Notes: generated by a model not told the origin, from the letters alone. Shown: positions 52,296 to 62,412, counted from the stretch's first letter. The stretch: DNA of 64,000 bases from Pelagimonas phthalicica (GCF_004364805.1 NZ_SOAP01000003.1:1-64000); one strand, 5' to 3'. Translations and numbers: made by a program.

Positions 52296-53669
52296 ATGAT
52301 TGCGCGCCTTTGTCTGGTCCTGAGCCTTTTGGCCGCCCCGGTTTGGGCGGATACCAAGATACCCACGTCGCAAGCCGAAATCAGTTTGGGCTTTGCGCCG
52401 CTGGTCAAAGAGGCGACGCCAGCCGTCGTCAACATCTATGCCCGTCGGGTGGTGCAGCAACGCAGCCCCTTTGCGGATGATCCTTTCTTTAACAATCTGT
52501 TCCGGGACTTTCAGGCGCGGCCACGCGTGCAGAATTCGCTTGGGTCCGGGGTGATCCTGTCTGAGGACGGGATTGTCGTGTCGAACTATCACGTTGTTGG
52601 CATGGCGACCGATATTCGCGTCGTGCTGAATGATCGTCGCGAATATGTGGCCGATGTAATGCTGGGCGACGAAGAGGCGGACCTGGCCATTCTGAAACTG
52701 CGCGACGCCGAAGATATGCCGCATCTAAACTTGCGTGATAGCGATACGGTCGAGGTGGGCGAACTGGTCTTGGCCATTGGTAACCCGTTTGGCGTCGGGC
52801 AGACGGTGTCGTCCGGAATTGTGTCGGGCTTGGCGCGGTCTGGCACGGCAACAGGCAATGCGCGCGGCTATTTCATCCAGACAGATGCGCCGATCAATCC
52901 CGGCAACTCGGGTGGGGCGCTGATTGACGTGAATGGGCATTTGATCGGGGTAAATACCTCGATCTTGACACGCTCTGGCGGGTCCAACGGTATCGGCTTT
53001 GCCATTCCCTCCGCTTTGGTGGCGACCTTTGTTGATCAAGCGCGCCAGGGCTTTGCCCAATTCCAACGCCCTTGGGCGGGTATGACCGGGCAGCCCGTTG
53101 ATGCGGATCTGTCTGATAGTCTTGGCCTTGGCCTGCCCGGTGGCGTTTTGATCGCTGAACTGCATCCCGAAAGCCCCTTTGCCCAAGCTGGATTGCAGGT
53201 TGGTGATGTCGTGCAGGATGTGGATGGGCTGCCGGTGAACACCCCGGCTGAGATGCTGTTTCGCATGTCGGTGCGCGGAATCGGCGAGACCGTGCGCGTC
53301 ACCTATGTCTCGCAAGGACAAGCGCAGGATGTCGATGTCACCATGATCACCGCGCCCGACAGCCCGCCCCGTGATCAGGTCACGCTTGGGCGTCGCGATG
53401 TTCTTGAAGGGCTGACACTGGCGCGGGTCAACCCATCTGTGCAGGTCGAGCTTGGCCTGCCATCTGGTATCCAAGGCATCATTGTTCTGACACCGGGCCG
53501 CAATGGCGCGCAGATCGGGATCAAGCGCGGTGATATTCTGCTTGGCGTCAATGGGCGCGAGGTGACGGCACCGTCTGATGTCGCGCGGCTGTTGCAAAAA
53601 GCAGGTCGGCGCGTGCGCATCGATCTTTTGCGTGGTAACCGTCGGGTGAGACTCAATTTCCGGATCTGA
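52296..53669 (+). CDS. DegP/HtrA-like periplasmic serine protease
   Basis: 457 residues. A signal peptide (MIARLCLVLSLLAAPVWA) is followed by a protease domain with His99 in SNYHVVG, Asp129 in EEADLAIL and Ser205 in GNSGGAL, and two PDZ domains (about 250-345 and 365-450). It degrades or refolds damaged envelope proteins. GAAAGG lies before the ATG at 52296. It is the first gene of a run of seven closely packed genes ending with the ATP12 gene. Confidence 0.92.
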   Translation: MIARLCLVLSLLAAPVWADTKIPTSQAEISLGFAPLVKEATPAVVNIYARRVVQQRSPFADDPFFNNLFRDFQARPRVQNSLGSGVILSEDGIVVSNYHVVGMATDIRVVLNDRREYVADVMLGDEEADLAILKLRDAEDMPHLNLRDSDTVEVGELVLAIGNPFGVGQTVSSGIVSGLARSGTATGNARGYFIQTDAPINPGNSGGALIDVNGHLIGVNTSILTRSGGSNGIGFAIPSALVATFVDQARQGFAQFQRPWAGMTGQPVDADLSDSLGLGLPGGVLIAELHPESPFAQAGLQVGDVVQDVDGLPVNTPAEMLFRMSVRGIGETVRVTYVSQGQAQDVDVTMITAPDSPPRDQVTLGRRDVLEGLTLARVNPSVQVELGLPSGIQGIIVLTPGRNGAQIGIKRGDILLGVNGREVTAPSDVARLLQKAGRRVRIDLLRGNRRVRLNFRI

Positions 53670-53671
53670 TT

Positions 53672-54985
53672 TTGGCCGACCTCTTTGACACGTCTGACAC
53701 TGTTCCCGACACGGCCCCGCGGCCGTTGGCGGATCGATTGCGCCCGCAGTCATTGGAGGATGTGATCGGACAGGGGCAGGTCTTGGGGGCCGACGCCCCT
53801 TTGGGCGTGATGCTTGAGGCGGGCACGCTGGGGTCGATCATCTTTTGGGGGCCACCAGGTGTGGGCAAGACCACCATTGCCCGGTTGCTGGCGGATGCCA
53901 CCGATCTGCATTTTGTGCAGATCAGCGCGATTTTCACCGGTGTCCCCGAATTGCGCAAAGTCTTTGACGCGGCCAAGCTGCGGCGCAAGACCGGGCAGGG
54001 CACGCTGTTGTTTGTGGATGAGATCCATCGTTTCAACAAAGCCCAGCAAGACGGGTTTCTTCCGCATATGGAGGATGGCACGATCCTTTTGGTCGGAGCC
54101 ACGACTGAAAACCCATCCTTTGAACTGAACGCCGCTTTGCTGAGCCGGTCTCAGGTTCTTGTGCTAGAGCGTTTGGGGCAGGAGGATCTGGAGCTTTTGG
54201 CGCAGCGGGCCGAGAGTGAGTTGGCGCGCGAATTGCCGCTTGAAACGGATGCACGCCGGGCTCTGTTGGAAATGGCGGATGGGGATGGGCGCGCGCTGCT
54301 TAACCTCGTGGAACAGGTCATGTCCTGGAAGGTGGACGCTCCGCTGGATGTGGACGCGCTGACCAACCGGCTGATGAAACGCGCCGCGCAGTATGACAAA
54401 AGCGGGGACGGCCATTACAACCTGATTTCCGCTTTGCATAAATCCGTGCGCGGCTCTGACCCGGATGCCTCGCTCTATTGGTTCGCGCGTATGCTTGAGG
54501 CAGGGGAGGACCCGCGTTTTCTGGCCCGCCGTATTACTCGCATGGCGGTGGAAGACATTGGGCTGGCAGACCCACAGGCGCAATCGGTTTGTCTGCAAAG
54601 CTGGGAAACCTATGAACGGCTTGGCTCGCCCGAGGGAGAGTTGGCCCTGGCGCAGGCGCTTGTCTATCTCGCGCTCGCCCCAAAATCCAACGGGGTGTAT
54701 GTCGCCTATAAAGGCGCGCGGGCGGCGGCGAAAAAGACCGGATCGCTCATGCCGCCGAAACACATCCTGAACGCGCCAACACGGCTGATGAAGGATCAGG
54801 GCTATGGCGCGGGCTATGCCTATGATCATGATGCCGAAGACGGGTTTTCAGGACAGAACTACTTCCCCGATGAAATGGGTCGTGACACCTATTACACGCC
54901 GGTTGAGCGCGGGTTTGAGCGTGAATTGTCCAAACGCGTGGCCTATTTCGCCAAGCTGCGCGCCAAGCGGGACGGGACCACGTGA
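53672..54985 (+). CDS. rarA: Replication-associated recombination protein A (AAA+ ATPase)
   Basis: 437 residues. Walker A GPPGVGKTT, Walker B LLFVDEIHRFNKAQQD and the C-terminal MgsA/Wrnip1-type domain with ISALHKSVRGSDPDASLYW. It acts at stalled replication forks. TTG start at 53672, 2 bp after the protease stop, with no clear ribosome binding site, so translational coupling is likely. GTGA overlap with the next gene. Confidence 0.93.
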   Translation: MADLFDTSDTVPDTAPRPLADRLRPQSLEDVIGQGQVLGADAPLGVMLEAGTLGSIIFWGPPGVGKTTIARLLADATDLHFVQISAIFTGVPELRKVFDAAKLRRKTGQGTLLFVDEIHRFNKAQQDGFLPHMEDGTILLVGATTENPSFELNAALLSRSQVLVLERLGQEDLELLAQRAESELARELPLETDARRALLEMADGDGRALLNLVEQVMSWKVDAPLDVDALTNRLMKRAAQYDKSGDGHYNLISALHKSVRGSDPDASLYWFARMLEAGEDPRFLARRITRMAVEDIGLADPQAQSVCLQSWETYERLGSPEGELALAQALVYLALAPKSNGVYVAYKGARAAAKKTGSLMPPKHILNAPTRLMKDQGYGAGYAYDHDAEDGFSGQNYFPDEMGRDTYYTPVERGFERELSKRVAYFAKLRAKRDGTT

Positions 54986-55515
54986 GCCCGTTGAACCTGC
55001 AATCAGATTGCGCCAATTGCGCGGGTCTGTGTTGCATGGTGTTTGCCTTTGAAAAGGGCCCGGATTTCGCGATCCATAAACCGGCCGGGCAGGGATGCCC
55101 GCATTTGGATGCCGGGTTTGGCTGCAAGATCTATGGGCGACGGGAGGAGGCCGGGTTTGCCGGATGCTTACGCTTTGATTGCCTTGGGGCGGGGCAGCGT
55201 GTGAGCCAGGATTACTTTGCCAATCAGGATTGGCGCGAGACCCCGGCGATAATTCCACAGATGATCGAGCTGTTTCGCAAATTGCGCGAGGTACACCGGC
55301 TTTATGAGCTGCTGTCGCTGACACAGGCGCTGCCCTTGCCGGATGATCTACTGGCAGAGCGCGAGCGGTTGATGCTGGAACTGCACCCCACAGAGCCACG
55401 ATCGAAAGAGGCACTGCTGGCGCTGGACGAGGTGGATCTGAAAACCCGCGTCGACCGCTTTCTTTCCAGCCTGCGCACGGTCGTCCACAACGTCTCATCC
55501 CCTAACAAGCCTTGA
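54982..55515 (+). CDS. Cysteine-cluster protein of unknown function
   Basis: 177 residues, GTG start overlapping the rarA stop (GTGA). The N-terminus has a metal-site-like set of cysteines: SDCANCAGLCC (10, 13, 17, 18), GQGCPHLDAGFGCKIY, GFAGCLRFDC, similar to the YkgJ-type cluster that probably binds zinc or iron. The rest is helical. Its role is unknown; the neighbours suggest only co-transcription. Confidence 0.7.
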   Translation: MSPLNLQSDCANCAGLCCMVFAFEKGPDFAIHKPAGQGCPHLDAGFGCKIYGRREEAGFAGCLRFDCLGAGQRVSQDYFANQDWRETPAIIPQMIELFRKLREVHRLYELLSLTQALPLPDDLLAERERLMLELHPTEPRSKEALLALDEVDLKTRVDRFLSSLRTVVHNVSSPNKP

Positions 55516-55545
55516 CTCTGCCGCCTGTGCGCGCGACAGACCCGC

Positions 55546-55923
55546 ATGTTTTTCACCCTGACACAAGTGGCGCTTGGCGGCGCGAGTGGCGCTGTTTTGC
55601 GCTATTTGACCGGACTGGCCGCGATGCGCCTGATCGGGCCGGGTTTTCCCTGGGGCACATTGATCGTCAATATCCTGGGCAGCTTTGCCATGGGGGTGTT
55701 GGTCGTGGTGCTGGCGCATCTGTCCGGGCAGCGCTTTGCCCCGCTGCTGATGACTGGGTTCCTTGGCGGGTTCACTACGTTTTCGGCGTTTTCGCTGGAT
55801 GCGGTCACATTGTATGAACGGGGTGACGTCGGGCTTGCCATGCTTTATGTGCTGGCCTCTGTCCTGTTTTCCATCGCAGCGCTGTTCGCCGGCCTGCTTA
55901 TCGCGCGGAGCTTTGCCACATGA
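55546..55923 (+). CDS. crcB: Fluoride ion channel CrcB (Fluc)
   Basis: 125 residues with four membrane helices. GGASGAVLRYL, WGTLIVNILGSFAMG and TGFLGGFTTFSAFS are the conserved Fluc pore segments. It exports fluoride. No fluoride riboswitch is evident upstream, since the gene is inside an operon. It overlaps the next gene by 4 bp. Confidence 0.95.
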   Translation: MFFTLTQVALGGASGAVLRYLTGLAAMRLIGPGFPWGTLIVNILGSFAMGVLVVVLAHLSGQRFAPLLMTGFLGGFTTFSAFSLDAVTLYERGDVGLAMLYVLASVLFSIAALFAGLLIARSFAT

Positions 55924-56960
55924 GCCGAGTCCAAACCCTTCCTGTTGCTCCGGGTGACGGAGATCAACGGCTTGATCGCTGGCTGAAACGCCTGTTCCCG
56001 CATGTGTCGCAAGGGCGCATCGAAAAGATGTGCCGCAAGGGCGAGCTGCGGGTTGATGGCGGTCGGGTCAAGGCCTCGACCCGGCTGGAAGTTGGGCAGC
56101 AAGTGCGCATTCCGCCGCTGCCCGATCCGGGGCAAGTTGAGGCCGCGCCCAAGCCGCGTGTTTCGGATAAGGATGCCGAGCTGATCCAAAGCTGCGTGCT
56201 TTGGAAAGACGATCACATCATCGCGCTGAACAAACCGCCCGGCCTGCCAACCCAAGGCGGCAGCAAGCAAACCCGCCATGTGGACGGGCTGGCCGAAGCG
56301 TTGAAATTCGGGCTTGAGGAAAAGCCGCGTCTGGTGCACCGCCTCGACAAGGACACGTCGGGAGTTTTGCTGCTGGCGCGGTCGCGCGAGATGGCCAAGG
56401 CTTTGACCGATGCGATCCGCCAAAAGGAAACGCGCAAGATTTATTGGGCGTTGGTGGCTGGTGTGCCAACGCCTTACCTTGGTGAAATCCGCTATGGGTT
56501 GGCCAAGGCACCAGGGCATGGCCCGCATGGTGAGGGCGAAAAGATGATCGCCGTGCATCCGCGCGATATGGACAGCACGCCGGGCGCGAAACGCGCCCAT
56601 ACACTTTATGCCACGCTCTATCGCGTCGCCTCACGCGCGGCTTGGGTCGCGATGGAGCCGATCACTGGCCGCACCCACCAGCTGCGCGCCCATATGGCCG
56701 AGATCGGGCATCCAATTATTGGCGATGGCAAATATGGCGGCTCCGGGCAGGAAAACCTTGGTGATGGCTGGGGCGCGCAACTGGGCGGGGTGATCAGCAA
56801 GAAACTGCATCTGCACGCCCGTTCCATGAGCTTTAAGCACCCGATCACCGGCAAAGAGGTCACGGTCAAAGCGCCCCTGCCGGACCATATGGCCCATAGC
56901 TGGGACACGCTGGGTTGGGAAGAAAGCTTTGCCGATGATGACCCGTTCGAGGGGCTGTGA
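55920..56960 (+). CDS. RluA-family 23S rRNA pseudouridine synthase
   Basis: 346 residues. An S4-like RNA-binding domain (about 15-75, DRWLKRLFPHVSQGRIEKMCRKGELRVDG) precedes the catalytic domain with HRLDKDTSGVLLLAR, which holds the catalytic Asp, and GRTHQLRAHMAEIGHPIIGD. It probably corresponds to RluC, modifying 23S rRNA. ATGA overlap with crcB. Confidence 0.92.
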   Translation: MSRVQTLPVAPGDGDQRLDRWLKRLFPHVSQGRIEKMCRKGELRVDGGRVKASTRLEVGQQVRIPPLPDPGQVEAAPKPRVSDKDAELIQSCVLWKDDHIIALNKPPGLPTQGGSKQTRHVDGLAEALKFGLEEKPRLVHRLDKDTSGVLLLARSREMAKALTDAIRQKETRKIYWALVAGVPTPYLGEIRYGLAKAPGHGPHGEGEKMIAVHPRDMDSTPGAKRAHTLYATLYRVASRAAWVAMEPITGRTHQLRAHMAEIGHPIIGDGKYGGSGQENLGDGWGAQLGGVISKKLHLHARSMSFKHPITGKEVTVKAPLPDHMAHSWDTLGWEESFADDDPFEGL

Positions 56961-56963
56961 TCG

Positions 56964-57629
56964 GTGCTGAAACTGGCGGTTTTTGACGTCGACGGGACCT
57001 TGGTCGACAGTCAGGGTGATATCCTGGCCTCAATGGAGGCGGCCTTTGGCTCGGTTGGGCTGGATGTGCCGACGCGCTCGCAGATCCTGTCGATTGTTGG
57101 TCTCTCCCTGCCTTTGGCGATGGCCCGCTTGGTGCCGGACGCCACGGATGCACAACGCGACCAGATGGTTGAAAGCTATAAAGACGCCTATGCCGATCTG
57201 CGCCGCAAGGGTGGGCATGCACCGCTGTATCCCGGGATTGGCGATTTGCTGACCCGGCTCGGCGGGCATGATAACCTGCTCCTGGGGATCGCAACCGGCA
57301 AGTCACGCCGGGGTTTGGATGCTTTGCTGGACGGCTTGGGCCTGCCGGTGCGATTTGTGACCACGCAAGTCGCGGATGATCATCCGTCAAAACCACATCC
57401 GTCGATGCTGTTGACAGCCCTACGTGAAAGCGGCGTTGAGGCCAAAGATGCGGTGATGATCGGCGATACCACCTATGACATTGAAATGGCTCAAGCCGCC
57501 GGGATGCATTCTATTGGTGTTGCTTGGGGCTATCACAGCCAGGAAAAACTGTCGGGTTCCAACCTGTTGGCCAAGGATGCCACCGGGCTTGAACAGGCAA
57601 TCTATGAGATTTTGGGAGAGTTTACATGA
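56964..57629 (+). CDS. HAD-family hydrolase (phosphoglycolate phosphatase-like)
   Basis: 221 residues, GTG start. Motif I is FDVDGTLVDSQ, motif II IATGKS, motif III with Lys in SKPHPSML, and motif IV MIGDTTYDIEMA. A cap domain lies between motifs I and II (subfamily IA). The substrate may be phosphoglycolate, but this is only inferred. ATGA overlap with the following gene. Confidence 0.88.
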   Translation: MLKLAVFDVDGTLVDSQGDILASMEAAFGSVGLDVPTRSQILSIVGLSLPLAMARLVPDATDAQRDQMVESYKDAYADLRRKGGHAPLYPGIGDLLTRLGGHDNLLLGIATGKSRRGLDALLDGLGLPVRFVTTQVADDHPSKPHPSMLLTALRESGVEAKDAVMIGDTTYDIEMAQAAGMHSIGVAWGYHSQEKLSGSNLLAKDATGLEQAIYEILGEFT

Positions 57630-58336
57630 GCGAATGGGCCCCAAAACGGTTTTGGAAAAAGGCCGAAGCCGCGGAAACAGAAAACGGGTTTGCGGTGTTG
57701 CTGGATGGGCGCGGGGTGAAAACGCCCGCCAAAACCCCTTTGGTTGTGCCAAGCCGGGAGCTGGCCGATGCGATTGCCCAGGAATGGGATGCGCAGGAGG
57801 AAAAGGTTGATCCGGCGGTCATGCCCTATACCCGCATGGCCAATTCCGCCCTGGACAAGGTGACGCTACAATTTGACGAAGTGGCCGACATGCTGGCCGC
57901 CTATGGCGATGCGGACCTGCTATGTTATCGCGCTAGCCATCCTGAGCAATTGATTGACCGCCAAAAAGAGCGCTGGGATCCTCTGCTGGATTGGGCTGCG
58001 GAGGCCTATGGCGCACGGCTTGAGCCACGCTCGGGGATCATGCACACGCCCCAAGAGCCCGAAGCATTGGCCAAATTGACGGCACGGGTGCATCAATTCA
58101 CGCCATTTCAATTGGCAGCCTTCCACGACCTCGTGTCTCTGACCGGCTCGCTTGTGCTTGGGCTGGCCGCGACCGAAGCCTATGCAAGCCCCGAAGATTT
58201 GTGGGATTTGTCTCGCCTCGACGAGGCCTGGCAAGAGGAACAATGGGGCGAGGATGAAGAGGCGACAGAGCTGGCCAATCGCAAAAAGGGCGAATTGGTC
58301 TTTGCCGCAGAGTTTTTTAAACTGGCAACGCAATAA
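57626..58336 (+). CDS. ATP12-family F1-ATPase assembly chaperone
   Basis: 236 residues. RFWKKAEAAETENGFAVLLDGRGVKTPAKTPLVVPS opens the ATP12 family, with TRMANSALDKV and YGDADLLCYRA following. In mitochondria Atp12 binds the F1 alpha subunit during assembly; alphaproteobacterial homologues are thought to do the same. Last gene of the degP-rarA operon. No atp genes are in this window. Confidence 0.93.
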   Translation: MSEWAPKRFWKKAEAAETENGFAVLLDGRGVKTPAKTPLVVPSRELADAIAQEWDAQEEKVDPAVMPYTRMANSALDKVTLQFDEVADMLAAYGDADLLCYRASHPEQLIDRQKERWDPLLDWAAEAYGARLEPRSGIMHTPQEPEALAKLTARVHQFTPFQLAAFHDLVSLTGSLVLGLAATEAYASPEDLWDLSRLDEAWQEEQWGEDEEATELANRKKGELVFAAEFFKLATQ

Positions 58337-58532
58337 ACAACGTGGTCTCGGACAACGCTCAAGAGTATAGATACAATCAAAACAGGGTTTTGAGCGCCTT
58401 CTTTCCTTGACGCAGAAGCGCTAAATCGCCCAAACTTGCAGCAGCAGGGAAGGGACAGCCCGATTTTGGTGAAAGACGCCCGCGTATAAGGGCAGCTCGA
58501 TGGTTCGAGGCATAACCTGAGAAGAGGGAAAA

Positions 58533-59540
58533 ATGCGGAATTTCATACTCCTAGCCGCACTGGCAAGTGTCGCGGGAGCCGCAGAGGCAGGCACATTGGA
58601 CGACGTCAAAGCACAGGGTGTGCTGAGATGTGGGGTCAATTCCGGTTTGGTCGGATTCGCATCCGAGGATGCAAATGGCGAATGGCATGGCTTTGATGTT
58701 GGCCTCTGTCGCGCAGTTGCTGCAGCGGTATTGGGTGACCCATCTGCGGTTGAATTTGTCCCCACCACCAATAAAACCCGGTTCACGGCACTATTGTCCG
58801 GCGAAATTGATATGCTCGCGCGCAACACAACCTGGAGCATGTCCGCCGATGTGGACCTGAAACTCGAATTTGTGGGTATCAATTACTATGACGGCCAAGG
58901 GTTCATGGTGCCCAAAGCCTCCGGGATTTCCTCGGCAACTGAGCTGAATGAAAAATCCGTCTGCGTTCAGACTGACACGACCACCGGGCCGAACCTGGCT
59001 GAGTTCTTTGAGCGCAATAATATCGAATACGAAGAGATTCCGATCGAATCCACCGCCGAGGCGCAGGCGCTCTACCTTGAAGGGGCCTGTGACGTTTACA
59101 GCACCGACGCCTCGGGCTTGGCAGCCATTCGCGCGACATTCGAGACGCCGGGCGATCATGTTTTGCTGCCCGAGATCATCTCGAAGGAACCATTGGGCCC
59201 CGCCGTGCGTCATGACGACAATGAATGGGGTGACGTGGTGCGCTGGACGCTGAACGCCCTGATCGCTGCCGAAGAGCTGGGTGTGACTTCGGCCAATATC
59301 GACGAATTGCTAGAAGGCACGAACAACCCGGAGATCAACCGGTTGTTGGGCACCGAGGGCATTTTGGGCGAAATTCTGGGCCTGTCCCCGGATTGGGCGG
59401 TGAACGCGATTCGCGCTGTGGGCAATTATGGTGAATTGTTTGAAAGGAATATCGGGGAAAACACCCCGATTGGTCTGTCGCGCGGGCTGAACGCGCAATG
59501 GACAGATGGCGGTCTGCTCTACGCTCCGCCCTTTCGCTGA
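58533..59540 (+). CDS. Amino-acid ABC transporter substrate-binding protein (AapJ/BztA-like)
   Basis: 335 residues with a signal peptide (MRNFILLAALASVAGAAEA). The type 3 solute-binding fold has RCGVNSGLVGFASEDANGEWHGFDVGLCRAVAAAV and CVQTDTTTGPNLAEFF, as in AapJ and BztA for glutamate, glutamine and related amino acids. No permease or ATPase genes follow; the next gene is opposite. GAGGG precedes the ATG. Confidence 0.9.
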   Translation: MRNFILLAALASVAGAAEAGTLDDVKAQGVLRCGVNSGLVGFASEDANGEWHGFDVGLCRAVAAAVLGDPSAVEFVPTTNKTRFTALLSGEIDMLARNTTWSMSADVDLKLEFVGINYYDGQGFMVPKASGISSATELNEKSVCVQTDTTTGPNLAEFFERNNIEYEEIPIESTAEAQALYLEGACDVYSTDASGLAAIRATFETPGDHVLLPEIISKEPLGPAVRHDDNEWGDVVRWTLNALIAAEELGVTSANIDELLEGTNNPEINRLLGTEGILGEILGLSPDWAVNAIRAVGNYGELFERNIGENTPIGLSRGLNAQWTDGGLLYAPPFR

Positions 59541-59542
59541 GA

Positions 59543-60031
59543 CTATTCGACCAATTCTCGCGGGATAACAAAATCAACAACCTGGCCCAGGCCGGGTTGG
59601 ATCTCGGCCCAAGTGTCGGATTTGAAATCAACCACCAGTGTCGCGCCTGTCGGGTAATCCTGAAAGCGCGGATGTGGCAAAGCCTGCGAGACCAGCCCCT
59701 GTGCCAGCATGGCAATACCTGGGTTGTGGGCAAGCATCAGCACGACATCGCCTTGCGCATTGCAGAGCTGATCCAGCAAGACACCGGGATCAGCCAAGTA
59801 AAGCTTTTGGTCGAATGAAGTGTCGGCGCTAACCTCCAGTGCTTCCAGGGTCTGACGCGTACGTTTGGCGCTGGAACACAGGATCTCATCCGGGAGATAG
59901 CCCTTTGATTTCAACCACTCCCCCAGAGCATGGGCCGAGGTAAAGCCGCGCTTGTTCAAAGGGCGATCATGGTCATCTTCGCCCAGAGACCAATCAGATT
60001 TGGCGTGGCGCATCAAAATTAGACGTTTCAT
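59543..60031 (-). CDS. Histidine phosphatase family protein (SixA-like)
   Basis: 162 residues. RHAKSDW at the N-terminus holds the catalytic His (RHG/RHA motif) and LMLAHNPGIAML carries the second His. Small size fits SixA, which removes phosphate from histidine kinases, but phosphoserine or other substrates are possible. It is 2 bp from the facing solute-binding gene stop and follows the Fe-S protein gene by 4 bp. Confidence 0.85.
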   Translation of the reverse strand: MKRLILMRHAKSDWSLGEDDHDRPLNKRGFTSAHALGEWLKSKGYLPDEILCSSAKRTRQTLEALEVSADTSFDQKLYLADPGVLLDQLCNAQGDVVLMLAHNPGIAMLAQGLVSQALPHPRFQDYPTGATLVVDFKSDTWAEIQPGLGQVVDFVIPRELVE

Positions 60032-60035
60032 AACG

Positions 60036-60692
60036 TCAGTTTTTCAGAAACGCAGCCATGTGGAAAGCAGACTGTTCCGGTAATCGGAGGAAATTTGTCG
60101 CAACCGGGCAGGCGCGCCGCACCAGACACCCGTTTTGCAGACAATCCACGCCCTCTGGGCTGGAGATATAATTTTTGCAGCTTGCGGTATCATACATATG
60201 ATCCGGGCCAAGCGCCCCGACCGGGCAACTCGTGGTGCAAGGGGCGGCACAGCTGTCACAGGGCTTGGCCGCAGGAGCTGGGGCCTCTAGCGGTTGAGGC
60301 AGGGCAACGGCAAAGCGGTAGCTGATGAACAGCCCAGCCTCGGCGTGAACCAAGGGGCCAACCGGCGAAGACCAGGCGTGTTTTGATTGCACCGCCCATT
60401 TCAAAAAGGGCGGGTAGGGCGGCCCGGCAGAGGGCAACAAAACAGCCCCGCCCCAATCCTTGGCCAATGAGTGCGCAATGCGATCCGACCAACGATCCAG
60501 CGGGTCCGCCTGCCCATCTGAGTATTCGGGGGACGCGCTGAAGATCTCCCAGAATGCTGGTTCATCCGGGCCAAAAAGCACAATGCTTTGCGCCCAATCT
60601 GGCACGGTTTGATCTGGCTCTGGGGCCACGACACCGCGTAGCGCCAGCCCATGTTCGCTGGCTTGGGAGGTTATCGCACCGGTGGTGATCAC
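60036..60692 (-). CDS. Ferredoxin-like Fe-S protein, related to QueG but short
   Basis: 218 residues. A cluster-type motif [17 protein letters not shown] and a later [10 protein letters not shown]...[14 protein letters not shown] resemble the two [4Fe-4S] sites of epoxyqueuosine reductase-like proteins; the cobalamin-binding domain and HEAT repeats of QueG are missing. The N-terminal part ([16 protein letters not shown]) resembles the same family. The reaction is unknown. GTG start overlaps argB stop (GTGA). Confidence 0.75.
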   Translation of the reverse strand: MITTGAITSQASEHGLALRGVVAPEPDQTVPDWAQSIVLFGPDEPAFWEIFSASPEYSDGQADPLDRWSDRIAHSLAKDWGGAVLLPSAGPPYPPFLKWAVQSKHAWSSPVGPLVHAEAGLFISYRFAVALPQPLEAPAPAAKPCDSCAAPCTTSCPVGALGPDHMYDTASCKNYISSPEGVDCLQNGCLVRRACPVATNFLRLPEQSAFHMAAFLKN

Positions 60693-61561
60693 TCAGCAAG
60701 CGGCGGCAGGTCTGCCGGGCGGATCATCGAGCCTGAACCGTGTTCGGTGAACAATTCAAGCAGGCAGGCATTTTCAACCCGTCCATCAATAATGACCACA
60801 CCACGGACGCCTTCGTCGATGGCCTTGAGAGCGGTTTCGGTTTTGGGGATCATGCCACCAGCGATGACGCCTTCGGCTGTCATGCGCTTGACATCTTCGG
60901 GTGTCATCTCGGTCACCACGTCGCCGGCGGCATTCTTGACGCCCGCCACATCTGTCAAAAGCAACAGGCGATCCGCTTTCAACGCCCCGGCAATCGCCCC
61001 GGCAGCCGTGTCGCCATTGACGTTATAGGTGTCCTGACCGTCTCGACCTGTACCGACCGGGGCCACCACCGGGATAATCCCAGCGGCAAAGAGGTCATGC
61101 AGGGCCTGCACATTCATCTCGACCGGTTTGCCGACAAAGCCCAGTTCCGGATCATCCGCCTCGCACACCATCAGGTTATCATCTTTGCCGGACAGGCCCA
61201 CAGCCCGCCCGCCTTCGCCCATGATGGCTTGCACAATGCGTTTGTTCACGCGTCCGGTCAGGACCATCTCGACCACTTCGACCACGGCCTCATCGGTCAC
61301 GCGTTTGCCACGCACAAAATGTGACTGAATATCGAGCCGACCAAGCAGATCATTGATCATCGGGCCACCGCCATGCACCACCACCGGGTTCACACCGACC
61401 TGGCGCATCAATACAACGTCACGGGCAAATTGCGCCATGGCGTCATCGTCACCCATGGCATTGCCACCGAATTTCACAACCACAATCGCCCCGGTATAGC
61501 GCTGCAAATAGGGCAAGGCTTCGGAAAGGGTGCGGGCGGTGGCGATCCAGTCACGTGTCAT
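60689..61561 (-). CDS. argB: Acetylglutamate kinase
   Basis: 290 residues, amino-acid kinase fold. [28 protein letters not shown] and [24 protein letters not shown] are ArgB signatures. It phosphorylates N-acetylglutamate in arginine synthesis. The start at 61561 (MTRDWIATA) is preferred; 61576 (MRKQNMTRD) is also possible and neither has a strong ribosome binding site. It precedes the Fe-S protein gene, which it overlaps. Confidence 0.95.
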   Translation of the reverse strand: MTRDWIATARTLSEALPYLQRYTGAIVVVKFGGNAMGDDDAMAQFARDVVLMRQVGVNPVVVHGGGPMINDLLGRLDIQSHFVRGKRVTDEAVVEVVEMVLTGRVNKRIVQAIMGEGGRAVGLSGKDDNLMVCEADDPELGFVGKPVEMNVQALHDLFAAGIIPVVAPVGTGRDGQDTYNVNGDTAAGAIAGALKADRLLLLTDVAGVKNAAGDVVTEMTPEDVKRMTAEGVIAGGMIPKTETALKAIDEGVRGVVIIDGRVENACLLELFTEHGSGSMIRPADLPPLAE

Positions 61562-61680
61562 GTTCTGCTTTCTCATTTGCGGGCCCCAAAGCGTTAAGGT
61601 CTTTGGGTTTTGCCGCGTTTTTGCGCAGATTACCAGATTGAACAGCTCGTTTTGCCCGTCAAAACCTAAAGCGCGCCTCT

Positions 61681-61746
61681 TGGGTTTCTTTGGGCCCCAA
61701 ATATCCCGGGGAGTCCCGAGCGTGCTCGGGGCGGGGCAGAGCCCCT
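61681..61746 (-). repeat. GC-hairpin repeat family 2, copy D (inverted)
   Basis: On the minus strand: GGGGCTCTGCCCCG, CCCCGAGC-GCTCGGG, CTCCCCGGGATATTTGGGGC and CAAAGAAACC. It lies directly after the yihA gene in that gene's reading direction, matching copies A and B relative to their genes. Confidence 0.65.
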
Positions 61747-61758
61747 ATTGCCCTGGCG

Positions 61759-62412
61759 TTACTTCAATCCAGCGATAATGGTGCGCAGGGTTGCGATACC
61801 TTCGCCCTTTTCGCTGCTGGTCAACACCATTTCGGGATAGGCGGCTGGGTGTTTCGCGAGAACATTGCGCACCTGCGCCAAAACCTTGTCATGATCCTTG
61901 GCTTTGACCTTATCGGCCTTGGTCAGCACAACTTGGAATGTCACCGCAGAGCGGTCGAGCAAGGTCATGATTTCTTCATCGACCTTTTTCACCCCATGGC
62001 GGAAATCGATCAGCACAAAGGCGCGGCGCAAAGAGGCGCGGCCCGCCAGATAGTTCTTGAGCAATCGCTGCCATTTCTCGACAACCGCGACCGGCGCATT
62101 GGCAAAGCCATAGCCAGGCAAGTCGACCAGATAATGATCGGTGGCCAGGGTGAAATAGTTGATTTCCTGTGTGCGCCCCGGCGTATTGGATGCGCGCGCC
62201 AGCCCCTTGCGACCGGTCAAGGCGTTGATCAGGCTGGATTTACCGACATTGGATCGACCGGCAAAGCACACCTCGGCCCGGTCATCCGGTGGCAACCCGT
62301 CCATAGCGACGACGCCTTTGAGAAAATCGACTTCGCCCGCAAAAAGCTTGCGCGCCGCTTCGCGTTCCGCGTCTTCGGGCTCGTCGACCAAGGGGAAAGG
62401 CAGTTGATCCAT
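61759..62412 (-). CDS. Ribosome biogenesis GTPase YihA/YsxC (EngB)
   Basis: 217 residues. G1 GRSNVGKSS, G2/G3 region TPGRTQEI and LVDLPGYGFA, G4 TKADK and G5 SSEKGEG. Needed for 50S assembly. The ATG at 62412 overlaps the MOSC stop by one base (TGATG). Earlier in-frame ATG at 62496 lies inside the MOSC gene and lacks support. Confidence 0.95.
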   Translation of the reverse strand: MDQLPFPLVDEPEDAEREAARKLFAGEVDFLKGVVAMDGLPPDDRAEVCFAGRSNVGKSSLINALTGRKGLARASNTPGRTQEINYFTLATDHYLVDLPGYGFANAPVAVVEKWQRLLKNYLAGRASLRRAFVLIDFRHGVKKVDEEIMTLLDRSAVTFQVVLTKADKVKAKDHDKVLAQVRNVLAKHPAAYPEMVLTSSEKGEGIATLRTIIAGLK